This document shows positions 53,644-54,255 of a stretch of 54,255 nucleotides of DNA, in pieces. This DNA is from an uncultured Clostridium sp. (lineage in GTDB: Bacteria > Bacillota > Clostridia > Lachnospirales > Lachnospiraceae). The position numbers and the translations under genes were made by a program. A model generated the notes under the pieces. It did no database searches. It saw nothing but the letters and a program-made list of their open reading frames with translations, and was not told the DNA's origin. The number at the start of each line of letters is the position of its first letter. The first letter of the stretch is position 1. The stretch spans positions 1 to 54,255 of the forward strand of contig CAMNRM010000034.1 of assembly GCA_946553025.1 (NCBI GenBank). The letters run 5' to 3'.

Positions 53644-53838
53644 GTTCAGTATCATGCCTCCAAAAGCACTGTACCGATAATGATTTCTGACTTTTCCAAC
53701 ACGATCCGAAAGTAACGCTGTGCTCCGTTGTTCATCCTGGTGGTAATAATACAGTTCTCCTCCTATCTGAGCCGCTTTTATGCCACTCCCCAGATAGTAG
53801 TTTACTTTTTTTCCATTACTCCCTTCATAATAATTCTA
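53632..53838 (-). pseudogene. RHS/YD-repeat protein fragment
   Basis: On the minus strand an open stretch of about 69 codons, not starting with ATG, reads YYLGSGIKAAQIGGELYYYH, then DEQRSTALLSDRVGKVRNHY and RYSAFGGMI before a stop at 53632-53634. These are the end-of-core motifs of RHS proteins (YYxHxDxxxS and the YxAFG consensus). The frame is closed at both ends by stops (two just upstream, near 53840), so it is a remnant and not a gene. It indicates a past polymorphic-toxin locus. Confidence 0.65.
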
Positions 53839-53845
53839 TCACTAT

Positions 53846-54255
53846 TTAACATTGTACTAACAATCCTGCATTTTTAAAATCGCTTGATATGAAAACAAAT
53901 AAAATGGGCATTGCGCCTAAATTTAAAACAAATGGCTGGAAATTACAATGAAGTTGTAAAAGAAGTTTCCACTCTCCTTCAGGCCATTCATCACCTCGAA
54001 AAAAATCAGGCGTTCCTCCTATTTTATCTGTATCAACTAATTCATTATACCTAGATCTTTCATTGTCATCTAATTTCTGATATTTACTGCTTGTAATAAA
54101 CTCGGGATCACTTCCTTCTTTTAAAATTGGAATATATTCAAATCTTCCATTGTTACTATCAAATAAAGTAGGACCTTCTATACATTCTTCATTATACACT
54201 TCATCTTGTGAGTTAAAAGTTTGTAACACTAAGAAACCATGGAATCCCACGGTTT
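53846..54255 (-). CDS. DUF1963/YwqG-like protein, 5' end outside window
   Basis: The frame is open to the right edge and stops at 53846-53848; at least 134 residues are present. A central segment DKIGGTPDFFRGDEWPEGE, followed by WKLLLQLHCNFQPFVLNLG and PILFVFISSDF, matches the conserved part of DUF1963/YwqG proteins. A GTG at 54250 is an internal codon candidate, not a secure start. Members often occur near polymorphic toxins, and this one lies directly upstream of an RHS fragment. AT-rich coding compared with the core genome. Confidence 0.6.
   Translation of the reverse strand, partial: TVGFHGFLVLQTFNSQDEVYNEECIEGPTLFDSNNGRFEYIPILKEGSDPEFITSSKYQKLDDNERSRYNELVDTDKIGGTPDFFRGDEWPEGEWKLLLQLHCNFQPFVLNLGAMPILFVFISSDFKNAGLLVQC

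Noticed and set aside
1-54255. CRISPR arrays, tRNA or rRNA genes
   Set aside because: No spaced direct repeats of 25-40 bases and no cloverleaf or rRNA signature were noticed by eye.

Overview
The window looks like a chromosomal segment of an anaerobic gut-type Firmicute, most likely a Lachnospiraceae (Clostridia). The evidence is strong AGGAGG-type ribosome sites, sigma-A promoters, moderate GC, the radC-mreCD-PBP2-minCDE-rodA-mgsA cell-shape cluster, a sepF-yggS pair, an ABC-type pentose cluster with a YesM/YesN-like three-component sensor, and GPH/LacZ lactose genes. I assign only the family-level relationship, not a species.

Layout. (1) 1-205: tail of a transposase, then sepF, yggS and a HlyD-like envelope gene on the minus strand. 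(2) 3412-13408, minus strand: a small P-loop protein, a penicillin-binding carboxypeptidase, mgsA, rodA, minE, minD, minC, a very long PBP2, mreD, mreC and radC. mreB is absent from its expected place. (3) 13558-18902, minus strand: a PLP enzyme of the methionine gamma-lyase/aluminium-resistance family, a CobA-HemD fusion, hemC, bioY and cobI (tetrapyrrole/corrinoid entry steps). (4) 19154-39013: pentose island. An AraC regulator, xylulokinase and a fucose-isomerase-like protein (plus strand) face araD-araB-araA, a four-gene YtfQRT/YjfF-like ABC importer (minus), an AraR-type repressor (plus) and a sensor kinase/substrate-binding lipoprotein/response regulator trio (minus). Imported L-arabinose would go by AraA, AraB and AraD to D-xylulose 5-phosphate. 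A DUF362 gene with a consensus promoter follows. (5) 39070-44615, minus strand: a defence island. McrB and McrC lie downstream of an AT-rich two-gene module, a P-loop ATPase plus a PD-(D/E)XK nuclease resembling DpnII/MboI-type enzymes. This is the best candidate for an undescribed system. (6) 44776-51855: lacZ, a GPH-family symporter and an NCS2 purine permease in one minus-strand operon ending in a strong terminator, with a divergent AraC regulator. (7) 51725-54255: a mosaic accessory end. It holds an HxlR regulator whose tail overlaps the AraC gene, a highly structured non-coding interval, a radical SAM gene, a truncated membrane ORF, an antisense RHS (YD-repeat) protein fragment and the 3' part of a DUF1963/YwqG-like gene.

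All function calls come from reading motifs and gene order by eye. No database search or folding program was run. Starts were moved inward from the longest open frame wherever a ribosome site clearly marks a later codon.
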